This document shows, piece by piece, positions 1-7,352 of a stretch of 46,145 bases of DNA (within the stretch, counting starts at the first letter, position 1; each line of letters begins with the position of its first letter). The position numbers and the translations under genes are program-made. Source of the DNA: Tenericutes bacterium HGW-Tenericutes-1 (GTDB lineage Bacteria > Bacillota_I > Bacilli_A > Izemoplasmatales > Hujiaoplasmataceae); contig PGXM01000015.1 in assembly GCA_002839155.1 (NCBI GenBank), forward strand, positions 1 to 46,145. The letters run 5' to 3'. The notes under the pieces are model-generated. The model did no database searches. It saw only the letters and a list, made by a program, of their open reading frames with translations, and was not told the DNA's origin.

Positions 1-32
1 GAAGAATTAGCCCCAAGAGGTTATCCGTTATA
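1..32. other. Left prophage end: core GAAGAA plus one attP arm
   Basis: The core GAAGAA occupies bases 1-6 and recurs at 46140-46145. The arm at 13-32, CCAAGAGGTTATCCGTTATA, is an inverted copy of 46116-46135 with 17 of 20 positions matching. Joining the right end to the left end rebuilds a dyad of two 20-base arms around a 16-base centre, the usual architecture of a serine-integrase attP. The integrase gene lies immediately inside this end, which supports the call. Confidence 0.8.
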
Positions 33-40
33 TCACCAGA

Positions 41-1630
41 TTAATTTTCAACCAGGCTTGATATTATAGGATATATAGTAAGTGCAAAATTATCTGATCC
101 ACCAAGCTTTGTGCCAGCAACATCTTTTGTATATATCACCTTATCTAAGACATCTTTTAATATAACATTTTTTTGATATGGATCATCTAAAGTTCGATAC
201 ACTTCTAAGATTGTTTGAATTTTTGGAATAATACTCTTTTTATTATTTTCACGTTGTTCATCCATTTCTATACTTTTATTAATTATTTCAAGATCTTGCT
301 TTATCTGTTTTATACGTTCAGAAATAATTTTAGAACGATCTAAAAAAGTATCTATGCTATAAACTTCACGTTCAAGCAGGTCATGAAGATTACTCAATTG
401 TAACTCTAAATTTTTTAATTCAACATCAAACTTTAAAATAGCCTTTCTCTTAATATCTAATTCAATGTTATTTTCACTTTCTGAATTTTCCCATTTTAAC
501 TTATAGGCATTTAATATCTCTTCAAGTCCTTGCAATACTCGATCCTCAACGTAATTGAGGGGAGAGGATACTGTGCTGCATGATGGCTCAGAACACATCA
601 AATAGTCAAATTTGTAAGATGTGTGATTCAAAGGTCTTCTAACCATTTTTCTGCCGCATTTACCACAAATAATAAGTCCTGAAAGGGGATTCATAACCTT
701 TTTTCGGTGAGGTATGGGCTGAGATGGATTATGAGACATATACTCTTGAGCTAATTGCCAGATAGATTCGTCAATTATTGCATGATGAATTCCCTTTGTG
801 AGAATATAGTCTGTTTTTCGTGGACGTTCTTTAACCATATGACCATCAACCATTTTTTTAACAGATGGTCGCCAGTTCCATCTAATCATACCGTTGTATA
901 CCGGATTAATCAAAATATCTCTAATAGTTGATTGTGTCCATATTTTTCCAGTCTTGGACATTACCTTCATTTCATTCAGTTTACGTGCAATTAAAGATAC
1001 ACCTATTCTTTTTGGAGCACCATTTGATTCAATCTCTCCATAAGTATATAATTTATAAATAAGCTGAACTATTTCAGCTTCATTTTCTATTGGTTCTAAG
1101 GTGAAGCCCTTTCCATGTTCTATCTTTATACGCGTATAGCCATAAGGAGGACGATTACCTACATATTTTCCTTCTTTAACTGATTCCAACCTTCCGCGTT
1201 GAAGACGTCTATTAATTGTCTTGAATTCACGCCTAGACATAAAAAGACCAAACTCAAAGTACTCCTCATCATATTCATTATTTGGATCATAAGTTTTCAT
1301 TGGAGTAATGATTTGTGTATTTGAGTATTTAAATGTTTGTGCGACTAAGCCTTGATCAATAGTATCACCACGAGCTAAACGCTCGACTTCCATTACGAGT
1401 ACACCATCCCAGATGCTTTGTTCAACTTCACTTAAAAGTTTTTGCATCTCGGGTCTTGCTATAATGGTTTCACCAGATACAACTTCTCTAAATATTTTTG
1501 TAACAGGCTTGTTAAGACGTCTAGAAAGCTCAATAAGAACCCTTTCGTGGCGAGCTAGAGTTTCACCTTCGCCATGTGCTTCTGCATCCATATCGGCACG
1601 AGATTTTCTTAAATACATACAGTATTGCAT
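41..1630 (-). CDS. int: Large serine recombinase (phage integrase)
   Basis: This 529-residue enzyme would integrate and excise the phage by serine-mediated recombination between attP and attB. The N-terminal resolvase domain (about residues 1-150) carries the catalytic Ser10 in YLRKSR and the downstream arginine-rich motif. A recombinase domain follows with the GNRPPYGY signature near residue 160. A zinc ribbon uses Cys322, Cys325, Cys346 and Cys351, and a coiled coil occupies about residues 385-470. This is the full domain order of SpoIVCA/phiC31-type large serine recombinases and the usual length. AGGTGAT precedes the ATG. The gene reads towards the left attachment end, with its stop only 9 bases from the attP arm. 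No directionality factor is recognised elsewhere in the window. Confidence 0.95.
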   Translation of the reverse strand: MQYCMYLRKSRADMDAEAHGEGETLARHERVLIELSRRLNKPVTKIFREVVSGETIIARPEMQKLLSEVEQSIWDGVLVMEVERLARGDTIDQGLVAQTFKYSNTQIITPMKTYDPNNEYDEEYFEFGLFMSRREFKTINRRLQRGRLESVKEGKYVGNRPPYGYTRIKIEHGKGFTLEPIENEAEIVQLIYKLYTYGEIESNGAPKRIGVSLIARKLNEMKVMSKTGKIWTQSTIRDILINPVYNGMIRWNWRPSVKKMVDGHMVKERPRKTDYILTKGIHHAIIDESIWQLAQEYMSHNPSQPIPHRKKVMNPLSGLIICGKCGRKMVRRPLNHTSYKFDYLMCSEPSCSTVSSPLNYVEDRVLQGLEEILNAYKLKWENSESENNIELDIKRKAILKFDVELKNLELQLSNLHDLLEREVYSIDTFLDRSKIISERIKQIKQDLEIINKSIEMDEQRENNKKSIIPKIQTILEVYRTLDDPYQKNVILKDVLDKVIYTKDVAGTKLGGSDNFALTIYPIISSLVEN

Positions 1631-1709
1631 TGGATCACCTCAAAAAATTATTCTCCACATTAGAAGAGTAGAGAATATATTTATATATCATTTAATAAAT
1701 TTTTTAAAG

Positions 1710-3194
1710 TTAAATAATGTTATTATAGAACAGAATAATCATTATAGCTAACAGTAATAAAATTATTAGCCAACAAAGAGTATATAAATGTATTTTTGAA
1801 TCAATATACTTTATATCTTCTTTTAATACTTGATCCGATTTAAATATCTTAATAATATCTTTTTCACACAACAAATCAGCATATTGAGATTTGATTCTAT
1901 CATAATTACTTTTAAATCTAACTAAGTATTTTTTCTTATCAATATGAAGAAAAAGCAAATATAATAAAGATATTACAATAAATAGTGATGATACAATACA
2001 TATTTCATCTGTAAAAATTTCATTAAACCTATTTCCAGCTACCACATTAAGTACTATAACAGTAATAAAAAAAGTTATTATTGAAGTTATACTTGTTTTA
2101 AAACTATTTGAAAATGATTCACAATAATCATGGCTTTTTTCTGATAACTGAAAAAGATGTTCTGAAATGTTATTTTTTATTTCTATATATCTACTTACAT
2201 TTTCCTTTAGATAAATTTTGAAGTTAGATTCAATTGAACTATATATCCCACTATTAATTTTTGACAGGTTATTATCATCTAGAGATAGAGATATGATATT
2301 TCTTGATAGTCCAAGTTTATCTGAATAGCTTTCTTCACAATATATCCAATCATAAATTGAATTAATTTCATCTATGTCCAACACAGAAAAATTATTAAAT
2401 GAAATTCTGTTTTTTATGAGTTTGTATCCTTCTAATTGAGCTATTAAATAATCATTCTCAATTTGAGAAAGATTGCAAATATCTATTAAGAAATAGATAT
2501 AATTTAGTCGGTAAAACAAATCATTATACTCATTTATAGAGCATGGTACTAATAGCCGGAACGTATTAAGTGATAGATTTTCAAATTGTCCACGTTGTAG
2601 AAAATTGCAATCAGATCCATACTCAACTTTAGTTTCATTATGAATGATTCCATGAAAGCTATTTTGATCATTGATATTACCGATATGAATATAGGGTGTC
2701 TTTAAGCATATAGATTCCTCAATAGTATGAAAAGAAATTTCTTTATAATTTAATTGCTGAAATAATTCGTTAAAGTTTTTAAGTATATGAAATAAACTCA
2801 GTGATTGTAAATAAGAAAAAAAAGAATCAAGAAAATAGACATTGATGATATTTTTATCTGCCTTTTTAAATATTCTTAATTTAATTTCATACTGATCTCC
2901 ATCTTCCCAATATTTATTTTGATCATTAATATTAGAAATAAAATCATTTGTATTATTTGTGCTGTTATTAATAATTATTGGGTCATTATAACTACCTTGA
3001 TTGGTTATATGTATTATTTCAATTGATAAGAAATCATAAGAATATGAATTTAAAAATGAAATCAATTTATACTCTATTGGTACACAAGTTTGATTTAAGC
3101 AAAAAGTAATATTTACCTCTTTGAAATCTTCAGTAATTATAGATTCTTGTTGTACAGCATTAAACAATTCAATAAATTCATTGTATAAACCCAT
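1710..3194 (-). CDS. Membrane protein of unknown function, third gene of accessory operon
   Basis: I do not recognise this 494-residue protein. The first 370 or so residues look soluble, rich in Asn, Ile and Ser, with no catalytic motif that I can see. The C-terminal part has three hydrophobic segments: about residues 372-390 (ITSIITFFITVIVLNVV), 400-416 (CIVSSLFIVISLLYLLF) and 475-491 (LCWLIILLLLAIMIILF). A charged coiled-coil-like stretch lies between the second and third. This suggests a large cytoplasmic sensor or effector tethered to the membrane. It starts 17 bases after the stop of the upstream gene, with GAAGGTG before the ATG, so it is co-transcribed with the two genes upstream. Its position between integrase and repressor is typical of lysogenic accessory or defence genes, but function is inference only. 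Confidence 0.75.
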   Translation of the reverse strand: MGLYNEFIELFNAVQQESIITEDFKEVNITFCLNQTCVPIEYKLISFLNSYSYDFLSIEIIHITNQGSYNDPIIINNSTNNTNDFISNINDQNKYWEDGDQYEIKLRIFKKADKNIINVYFLDSFFSYLQSLSLFHILKNFNELFQQLNYKEISFHTIEESICLKTPYIHIGNINDQNSFHGIIHNETKVEYGSDCNFLQRGQFENLSLNTFRLLVPCSINEYNDLFYRLNYIYFLIDICNLSQIENDYLIAQLEGYKLIKNRISFNNFSVLDIDEINSIYDWIYCEESYSDKLGLSRNIISLSLDDNNLSKINSGIYSSIESNFKIYLKENVSRYIEIKNNISEHLFQLSEKSHDYCESFSNSFKTSITSIITFFITVIVLNVVAGNRFNEIFTDEICIVSSLFIVISLLYLLFLHIDKKKYLVRFKSNYDRIKSQYADLLCEKDIIKIFKSDQVLKEDIKYIDSKIHLYTLCWLIILLLLAIMIILFYNNII

Positions 3195-3211
3195 AAAAAC
3201 ACCTTCTTAGT

Positions 3212-4255
3212 TTAATAATAAAACAACTTGAATGTAGCTTCATTTTTAGTCAAGATTTTCAGATACATTTTTCCTTCATCATCTTTATAAGAAACAATAT
3301 CTTCTTTTATATTATCAATATCCTCAGTAAATTTCAACTTAATTTTAGGGCTTATATCATATTCTTTTTTGAATTTCGTTTTAATTTCATCTTTAATGAT
3401 ACTAAATTTAGGATCAAAACTATTTTTTTCAGGAAGTGCTCTAACTTGAGCGATTACTCTATTTATGTCAAAAGCAGAACCTTCTTCAACGTAGTAATTA
3501 CCTAATACAGCATCAACATATGTATCTATTTCAAATACATCCTGTGTTCTAAAATAATGTGTATGAGCATTACTTAGTAAGTTGTAGTCAGATGGAAATT
3601 GTGGACGGATCTTTCTGATCAAAAAATTTGATATAGTTGAATAAGCATTTTTAGTATTTTCATTATCAGATTGAAGCTCATCAAATTCTAAAAACATATT
3701 ATCCCAATAATCAGCAATAGTCTTTTTTCCACAATCAGCAATCAGAATATCATCAACGTGCATTGATTCTTCATTTAAAGTAAAGCTTATATCACATACT
3801 TTATATATTTTGCTATTTAAAGGTGGTCCAGTTATAATTCTTAGATCCTCATCGCTTAAAATAGAAGAACCTTCGATTTTAGTTAAAAAATAATGTAATG
3901 TCCCAATATCGTCAAGATATAAGCCTTGTATAAAACTACCTTTTTGTAGATCAGAAGGTGAAGTTTGTTGTCTAACCATTTCAACCCTAAACAATTTTTG
4001 AGATATTCTATTTGAGTATTCTTTAAATAATTCATCTTGAGTTGTAAAGTCCTCTTTATTGACTAGATCTAGTATTAGAGACACAACTTGTGTAGCATTA
4101 TCACGAACTTTATAAAATCGTTTATTTTTATCATTATATAAATTAATAATAGTACCTAAAATGTAATTTTTAGCATCACCAGTAGATACGTTTCTTTCTT
4201 CAAGCTTGCCATCTACAGAACTAATGTTATGTAATGAAGCATAATATAGTATCAT
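3212..4255 (-). CDS. Possible nucleoid-associated (NdpA/YejK-like) protein
   Basis: This is a soluble protein of 347 residues, close to the roughly 335 of YejK/NdpA proteins (37-kDa nucleoid-associated family). The resemblance lies in the order of features: an N-terminal helical part followed by a beta-rich stretch (QGLYLDDIGTLHYFLTKIEG), an ILIADCGKKTIADYWDNM segment recalling the VGRKVADFF region, and a late FEIDTYVDAVLG segment. The similarity is distant and judged by eye. Such proteins bind DNA, and some phages and mobile elements carry them. It begins 36 bases after the PH-domain gene behind GAGGAGG and is the middle gene of a three-gene leftward operon. It could also be an unrelated helical protein. 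Confidence 0.5.
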   Translation of the reverse strand: MILYYASLHNISSVDGKLEERNVSTGDAKNYILGTIINLYNDKNKRFYKVRDNATQVVSLILDLVNKEDFTTQDELFKEYSNRISQKLFRVEMVRQQTSPSDLQKGSFIQGLYLDDIGTLHYFLTKIEGSSILSDEDLRIITGPPLNSKIYKVCDISFTLNEESMHVDDILIADCGKKTIADYWDNMFLEFDELQSDNENTKNAYSTISNFLIRKIRPQFPSDYNLLSNAHTHYFRTQDVFEIDTYVDAVLGNYYVEEGSAFDINRVIAQVRALPEKNSFDPKFSIIKDEIKTKFKKEYDISPKIKLKFTEDIDNIKEDIVSYKDDEGKMYLKILTKNEATFKLFYY

Positions 4256-4291
4256 TTATAGATCCTCCTCTAATGATTTTACATGACTTGA

Positions 4292-4669
4292 TTAATTGAA
4301 TATACAATTTGCTAGCATGGTTTGAACGTCTTTAATGTTAGTATTCTTTTTAAATTCTTTTTGTATAGGGGTTGAGTTACCAGAAATCCATATCTTAAGT
4401 TCTGAATCATTATCAAAAGTACCTGCAGTTTCTACAGCAAAGTGAGTGATACTTTTGTAGGGGATAGAATGATATTCAACTTTTGATCCAGTAAGCCCTT
4501 GCTTATCTGCTAAAATAAGACGTTTATTTGTAAAAATAAACATATCTCTAAATACTGCGAAAGCCTTCAATATGGTTTCACCATTAGCTAGTAGCGGAGA
4601 AAGTTCCTTTTCAACTATCTTATTATCTACCTGAGATGCATTTCCCATTAATGAATCTAATAATCCCAT
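4292..4669 (-). CDS. Bacterial PH-domain protein (bPH_1-like)
   Basis: This 125-residue protein has the short-helix plus PH-like beta fold of the bPH_1 family. The stretch ILKAFAVFRDMFIFTNKRLILADKQG is the family signature (FTNKRLI), followed by VEYHSIPYKSITHFAVETAG and a final helix. The family is soluble, forms ring-like oligomers in solved examples and has no agreed function. It has AAGGAGG before the ATG and is first in an operon with the genes ending at 3212 and 1710. It is preceded by a leader peptide and an intrinsic terminator, so expression is probably set by read-through. The PH fold is a confident call, the role is unknown. Confidence 0.85.
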   Translation of the reverse strand: MGLLDSLMGNASQVDNKIVEKELSPLLANGETILKAFAVFRDMFIFTNKRLILADKQGLTGSKVEYHSIPYKSITHFAVETAGTFDNDSELKIWISGNSTPIQKEFKKNTNIKDVQTMLANCIFN

Positions 4670-4720
4670 TAAAAAATCCTCCTTAGTAATTATTTTTTTG
4701 TTTAATTTATAGCTATATAT

Positions 4721-4763
4721 AAAAAAGACAACTAAACCATGGCAATGCCAAAGCCTAATTGTC
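4721..4763 (-). terminator. Intrinsic terminator/attenuator upstream of the PH-domain operon
   Basis: Read on the minus strand, bases 4763-4727 form a hairpin of about 18 pairs with a few G-U pairs and one mismatch around an ATT loop. Six Ts follow directly (4726-4721). Its 5' arm lies inside the last codons of the leader ORF at 4732-4800, and it sits 52 bases upstream of the PH-domain start codon. A terminator between a promoter and its operon, overlapping a translated leader, is the layout of ribosome-controlled attenuation. Confidence 0.75.
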
Positions 4764-4800
4764 TAATTAACAAATTGTAATAGTTAATTGTATTAATCAT
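4732..4800 (-). CDS. 22-residue leader peptide of an attenuator
   Basis: On the minus strand GGGAGAGAG lies six bases before an ATG opening 22 codons. The peptide begins MINTINYYNLL and ends IRQLGFGIAMV. The stop TAG falls inside the 3' part of the terminator hairpin. The reading frame spans the whole 5' arm of the hairpin, so a ribosome stalled in the second half would stop the terminator forming. I see no run of one amino acid that would mark amino-acid attenuation. Stalling by a drug or by translation stress, as known for erm and ABC-F resistance leaders, fits better. That interpretation is inference. Confidence 0.65.
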   Translation of the reverse strand: MINTINYYNLLIRQLGFGIAMV

Positions 4801-4855
4801 AATAATCTCTCTCCCAAATTATTTTGATTACAATATTTTTAGTTATTTATAAATG

Positions 4856-4884
4856 ATTTTATATTAACTAAAATAATATCACAA
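4856..4884 (-). promoter_or_regulatory. Sigma-A promoter for the leader and PH-domain operon
   Basis: Read on the minus strand, TTGTGA and TAAAAT are separated by 17 bases. The predicted start lies near 4849, about 50 bases before the leader ATG. The -35 overlaps an ACAACAT half-site (4881-4887) resembling the repressor operators at 6496-6568, so the prophage repressor may act here. Confidence 0.5.
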
Positions 4885-4925
4885 CATAAGATCACTTACA
4901 AGCACTTTTATTGATATATTATTAC

Positions 4926-4977
4926 AATATAAACCTTTAATTGACACGAACAAACAAATACAGCAAAATATAAACCT
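4926..4977. repeat. Direct repeat AATATAAACCT flanking a promoter
   Basis: AATATAAACCT occurs at 4926-4936 and again at 4967-4977, a spacing of 41 bases or close to four helical turns. The copies bracket the -35 and overlap the -10 of the rightward promoter of the peptidase gene. This is a plausible paired binding site for a regulator. Confidence 0.45.
4941..4969 (+). promoter_or_regulatory. Promoter of the membrane metallopeptidase gene
   Basis: TTGACA (4941-4946) and CAAAAT (4964-4969) are separated by 17 bases. The start codon at 5015 follows after a short leader with a purine-rich ribosome site (AGGGGGAGGG). The promoter diverges from the PH-operon promoter at 4856-4884. Confidence 0.5.
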
Positions 4978-5014
4978 AATATTTTCATTACTGCTAGAAG
5001 CAGGGGGAGGGCAT

Positions 5015-5998
5015 ATGGACATAACAAGATTAAAAGAGAGTGTATACAGAACTTGTGACAAAGTACTTAATAAATATTATGAAAAAGCAAAAAAGTTTAA
5101 TCAAAAGCAATACTTATATTCGTTTTATTCAACATTAGTTTTGTTTGGATCTGGTTTTTTTTATGCTTTAATTGGAGTTCAAATCAATAATGAAATTTAT
5201 CAGAATATGATAATTAACGCTGGGGTAGTAAATATAACTTTATCAATTATCATATTCAGTTTTTCTCATTTTATAAGAATTACTATAAATGGTGTAATTA
5301 ATACGTTAACTCATTTTACTAATAATTTAACTTCAGAGTGTGTAGCGATCCATGAAGCTGGTCATGTTATATTGACAGAGTTTCATTTTCCCTTTTCTAT
5401 AAAATCAATAAAATTAACAAGAGGTATATTCCATTGTTGGGATGAATATATGAATCCAGGATATATAATTCAAAATATTAATTTTATGAAATGGAGATAT
5501 AATTTTAACGCTTTATCAAAAAACGATATTGAAAAGCAAATTGCGATTTCCCTTGCTGGTTATATTAATAATCAAATTTACTTATTACAGGATCTTGATC
5601 AAATACAAAGAAGCATTATTGATATTATATATTTTAGCGATAAGTCACAACTTGATTCGGACTTTTTATTTGTTAGAAACCAACTTCCGGTTATATCTCG
5701 TTATGAAGATTTAGAAAAAATCATTGAAAGTACATATAAAATACTAAATAGAAATATCAAATCCACAAATGCATTAGTTAGTGTAATAACAAAGAAAAAA
5801 AAGGTTAAACACAGTAAAACAATAAAAATATTGAAAACAACCATTTCCTCAGAAGACTTAAATTTAAAAAAACAATATAAAAAAATTTATCCTAAACTAC
5901 TATATCTATTCGTTATTTTTGCAGAATGGATGCACGTTGAAAATACTGTTGATATACTTAGGGAAACAGTTTTAACACTTAGGTTAAATAATTACTAA
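5015..5998 (+). CDS. Membrane-anchored M41-like metallopeptidase
   Basis: The 327-residue protein has two hydrophobic segments near residues 36-52 and 62-86, then the zinc site His113-Glu-Ala-Gly-His117 in AIHEAGHVI, as in the FtsH (M41) peptidase domain. A later acidic segment, SQLDSDF near residues 211-217, is where M41 enzymes place the third zinc ligand (Asp), and IAISLAGYINNQIYL matches the preceding helix. There is no AAA ATPase domain, so this is a stand-alone peptidase on the membrane. It lies next to the CI-like repressor gene, transcribed towards it. ImmA-type proteases cleave repressors in ICEBs1-like elements, so control of lysogeny is possible, but ImmA belongs to a different family. 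Processing of host membrane proteins is an alternative. Confidence 0.75.
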   Translation: MDITRLKESVYRTCDKVLNKYYEKAKKFNQKQYLYSFYSTLVLFGSGFFYALIGVQINNEIYQNMIINAGVVNITLSIIIFSFSHFIRITINGVINTLTHFTNNLTSECVAIHEAGHVILTEFHFPFSIKSIKLTRGIFHCWDEYMNPGYIIQNINFMKWRYNFNALSKNDIEKQIAISLAGYINNQIYLLQDLDQIQRSIIDIIYFSDKSQLDSDFLFVRNQLPVISRYEDLEKIIESTYKILNRNIKSTNALVSVITKKKKVKHSKTIKILKTTISSEDLNLKKQYKKIYPKLLYLFVIFAEWMHVENTVDILRETVLTLRLNNY

Positions 5999-6056
5999 TC
6001 AACTAATGTATGGATATTAAGAAAGAATTGGATTGGATGTAATATTAGTAACATCA

Positions 6057-6467
6057 TTATTCTTCTGTTTTCTTTCTTAATTCTTCCATTTTTTCAGCAT
6101 TTTCTAATGCGCTTTTTATGTCACTGAATAGTTCAAATTGAGTTTGTCTTTGCATTTCCTTGCCATTAAATATATTGATATCATTGTTTTTAAGGATATC
6201 TAATAATTGATAAAATTTTTCTTTCAAATCTTCTTTATTATCTTCGCTATTCATTTGTAATGATTGACCGTCGATACTTCTACCCAAAAGATAATCTACT
6301 GAAACTCCAAAAAAATTAGCTAGTTGTTGTAATGTATCACTATTAGGTTCAGTTCTTCCTGTTTCCCAACTTCCAATGGTTTGCTGAGATACATTTATCA
6401 TTTGACTTAGTTCTCTTTGGCTTAAATCTCTTTTTTCGCGTTCCTGTTTTAATCTGTTTTTTAGCAT
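6057..6467 (-). CDS. CI-like XRE-family repressor
   Basis: The 136-residue protein has an N-terminal helix-turn-helix of the XRE type (residues about 3-60, with SQRELSQMINVSQQTIGSWETGR as the core) and the usual NFFGVSVDYLLGR ending. A glutamate- and lysine-rich helical tail of about 70 residues follows, likely for dimerisation. There is no LexA-like autocleavage domain, so induction must come another way, such as a protease or anti-repressor. It diverges from the Cro-like gene at 6610. Its own promoter contains a perfect operator in the spacer, which suggests autoregulation. It is most likely the lysogeny repressor. Confidence 0.85.
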   Translation of the reverse strand: MLKNRLKQEREKRDLSQRELSQMINVSQQTIGSWETGRTEPNSDTLQQLANFFGVSVDYLLGRSIDGQSLQMNSEDNKEDLKEKFYQLLDILKNNDINIFNGKEMQRQTQFELFSDIKSALENAEKMEELRKKTEE

Positions 6468-6490
6468 TAGAGCTCACCTCACATAACATT

Positions 6491-6519
6491 ATCATACAAC
6501 AATATGTTGTTAATGTAAA
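6491..6519 (-). promoter_or_regulatory. Repressor promoter with operator in the spacer
   Basis: On the minus strand TTTACA and TATGAT are separated by exactly 17 bases. The spacer holds the palindrome at 6496-6510. Repressor bound here would cover the RNA polymerase site. Confidence 0.65.
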
Positions 6520-6568
6520 TAAATACAACAAAACATAGTAATAAGTCTTGACAACTACATTATGTTGT
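6496..6568. promoter_or_regulatory. Operator cluster of the lysogeny switch
   Basis: ACAACAATATGTTGT at 6496-6510 has perfect six-base arms around a three-base centre. ACTACATTATGTTGT at 6554-6568 matches it at 13 of 15 positions. A half-site ACAACA lies at 6525-6530. The two full sites sit in the spacers of the leftward and rightward promoters. CACATAACAT also occurs at 6480-6489 and 6580-6589, exactly 100 bases apart. Confidence 0.65.
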
Positions 6569-6576
6569 TATATAAT
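6548..6576 (+). promoter_or_regulatory. Early rightward promoter with perfect consensus
   Basis: TTGACA (6548-6553) and TATAAT (6571-6576) are both exact sigma-A consensus with 17 bases between them. An operator lies in the spacer. This should be the main lytic promoter, silent only when repressor is bound. Confidence 0.8.
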
Positions 6577-6609
6577 TGCCACATAACATAGTAGAAAGGG
6601 GCTGACGAT

Positions 6610-6861
6610 CTGAAAAATTTAATCGCAGAACTTAGAAATAATAAAAATTTAAGTCAGTTAGAACTTGCCGAAATGCTAAATGTTACGCAGCAGACACTAA
6701 GTTCTTGGGAAATAGGAAGAACAATACCCAAACCTTATCAAATGCAATATTTAGAGGATATATTGGGAGAGAAAAAAGAGAATATTTTTTTTGAAGACTT
6801 TAACTACAAAATGAAGTTAATTCCTAGTTTGAAATTAAAGATATTGATCAAAAGCAAGTAA
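6610..6861 (+). CDS. Cro-like XRE protein with CTG start
   Basis: The 83-residue protein begins LKNLIAELRNNKNLSQLEL, giving a complete XRE helix-turn-helix with the core TQQTLSSWEIGR. The only start that keeps the domain whole is CTG at 6610. The frame is closed by a TAG at 6592, and the first ATG (6673) lies inside the helix-turn-helix. AAAGGGG at 6595-6601 is at the right distance from the CTG. It diverges from the CI-like gene and is first behind the perfect promoter at 6548, which is the usual position of Cro. The tail after residue 55 is short and basic. The weak start codon may hold its level low. Confidence 0.7.
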   Translation: MKNLIAELRNNKNLSQLELAEMLNVTQQTLSSWEIGRTIPKPYQMQYLEDILGEKKENIFFEDFNYKMKLIPSLKLKILIKSK

Positions 6862-6953
6862 GCAGATAAGGTGGAAAACAATAATTAATTAATGTAATCA
6901 GGACAAATCATTTAAACATATAAAAAAGTAAGGAGATTGGGAGGTATATGCTT

Positions 6954-7133
6954 ATGCCAAGTCCACCTGTAATAGGTAACGTAGTAAAAGAATTTATGAT
7001 AGGCAATACTACTATAAAAATTTGCGACGATTCTTATAGGGATAAAACTAAGGAAGATGTTGACAGAATTCTAATGAATATATCCCGAAATGCTTATGAG
7101 TTTTTGAATGCACAAGCGAATAAGCCTAGTTAA
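6954..7133 (+). CDS. Small conserved early protein (IKICDD motif)
   Basis: This 59-residue protein begins MPSPPVIGNVVKEFMIGNT and contains IKICDDSYRDKTKEDVDRIL. I recognise it as a short conserved family found in clostridial phages and conjugative elements, but no function is assigned to it. An in-frame ATG at 6948 exists. I prefer 6954 because GGAGG lies nine bases before it and only three before 6948. It follows the Cro-like gene in the early operon. Confidence 0.7.
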   Translation: MPSPPVIGNVVKEFMIGNTTIKICDDSYRDKTKEDVDRILMNISRNAYEFLNAQANKPS

Positions 7134-7352
7134 TAGTTAAAACGTTAAAGATGAAGGAAGATAAGAGCAACTGTTGCGTTAATATTAGGCAGTTGCATAG
7201 AAAGACATGGACAAGATAGTTGAAGAAGATACTCATTAATTCATGAGTAACAGAAATGCTATTCATTTATTAATATTATTTTATAACAAAAATATGTAGC
7301 ACGTAAATAAGCAAAGTAATCATATTCGAAGAAAAAAAAGGAGGAATGAATT

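Noticed and set aside
1413-1751. Rightward coding frame opposite the integrase
   Set aside because: It lies in the antisense of a clear integrase start, lacks a ribosome site and shows no domain.
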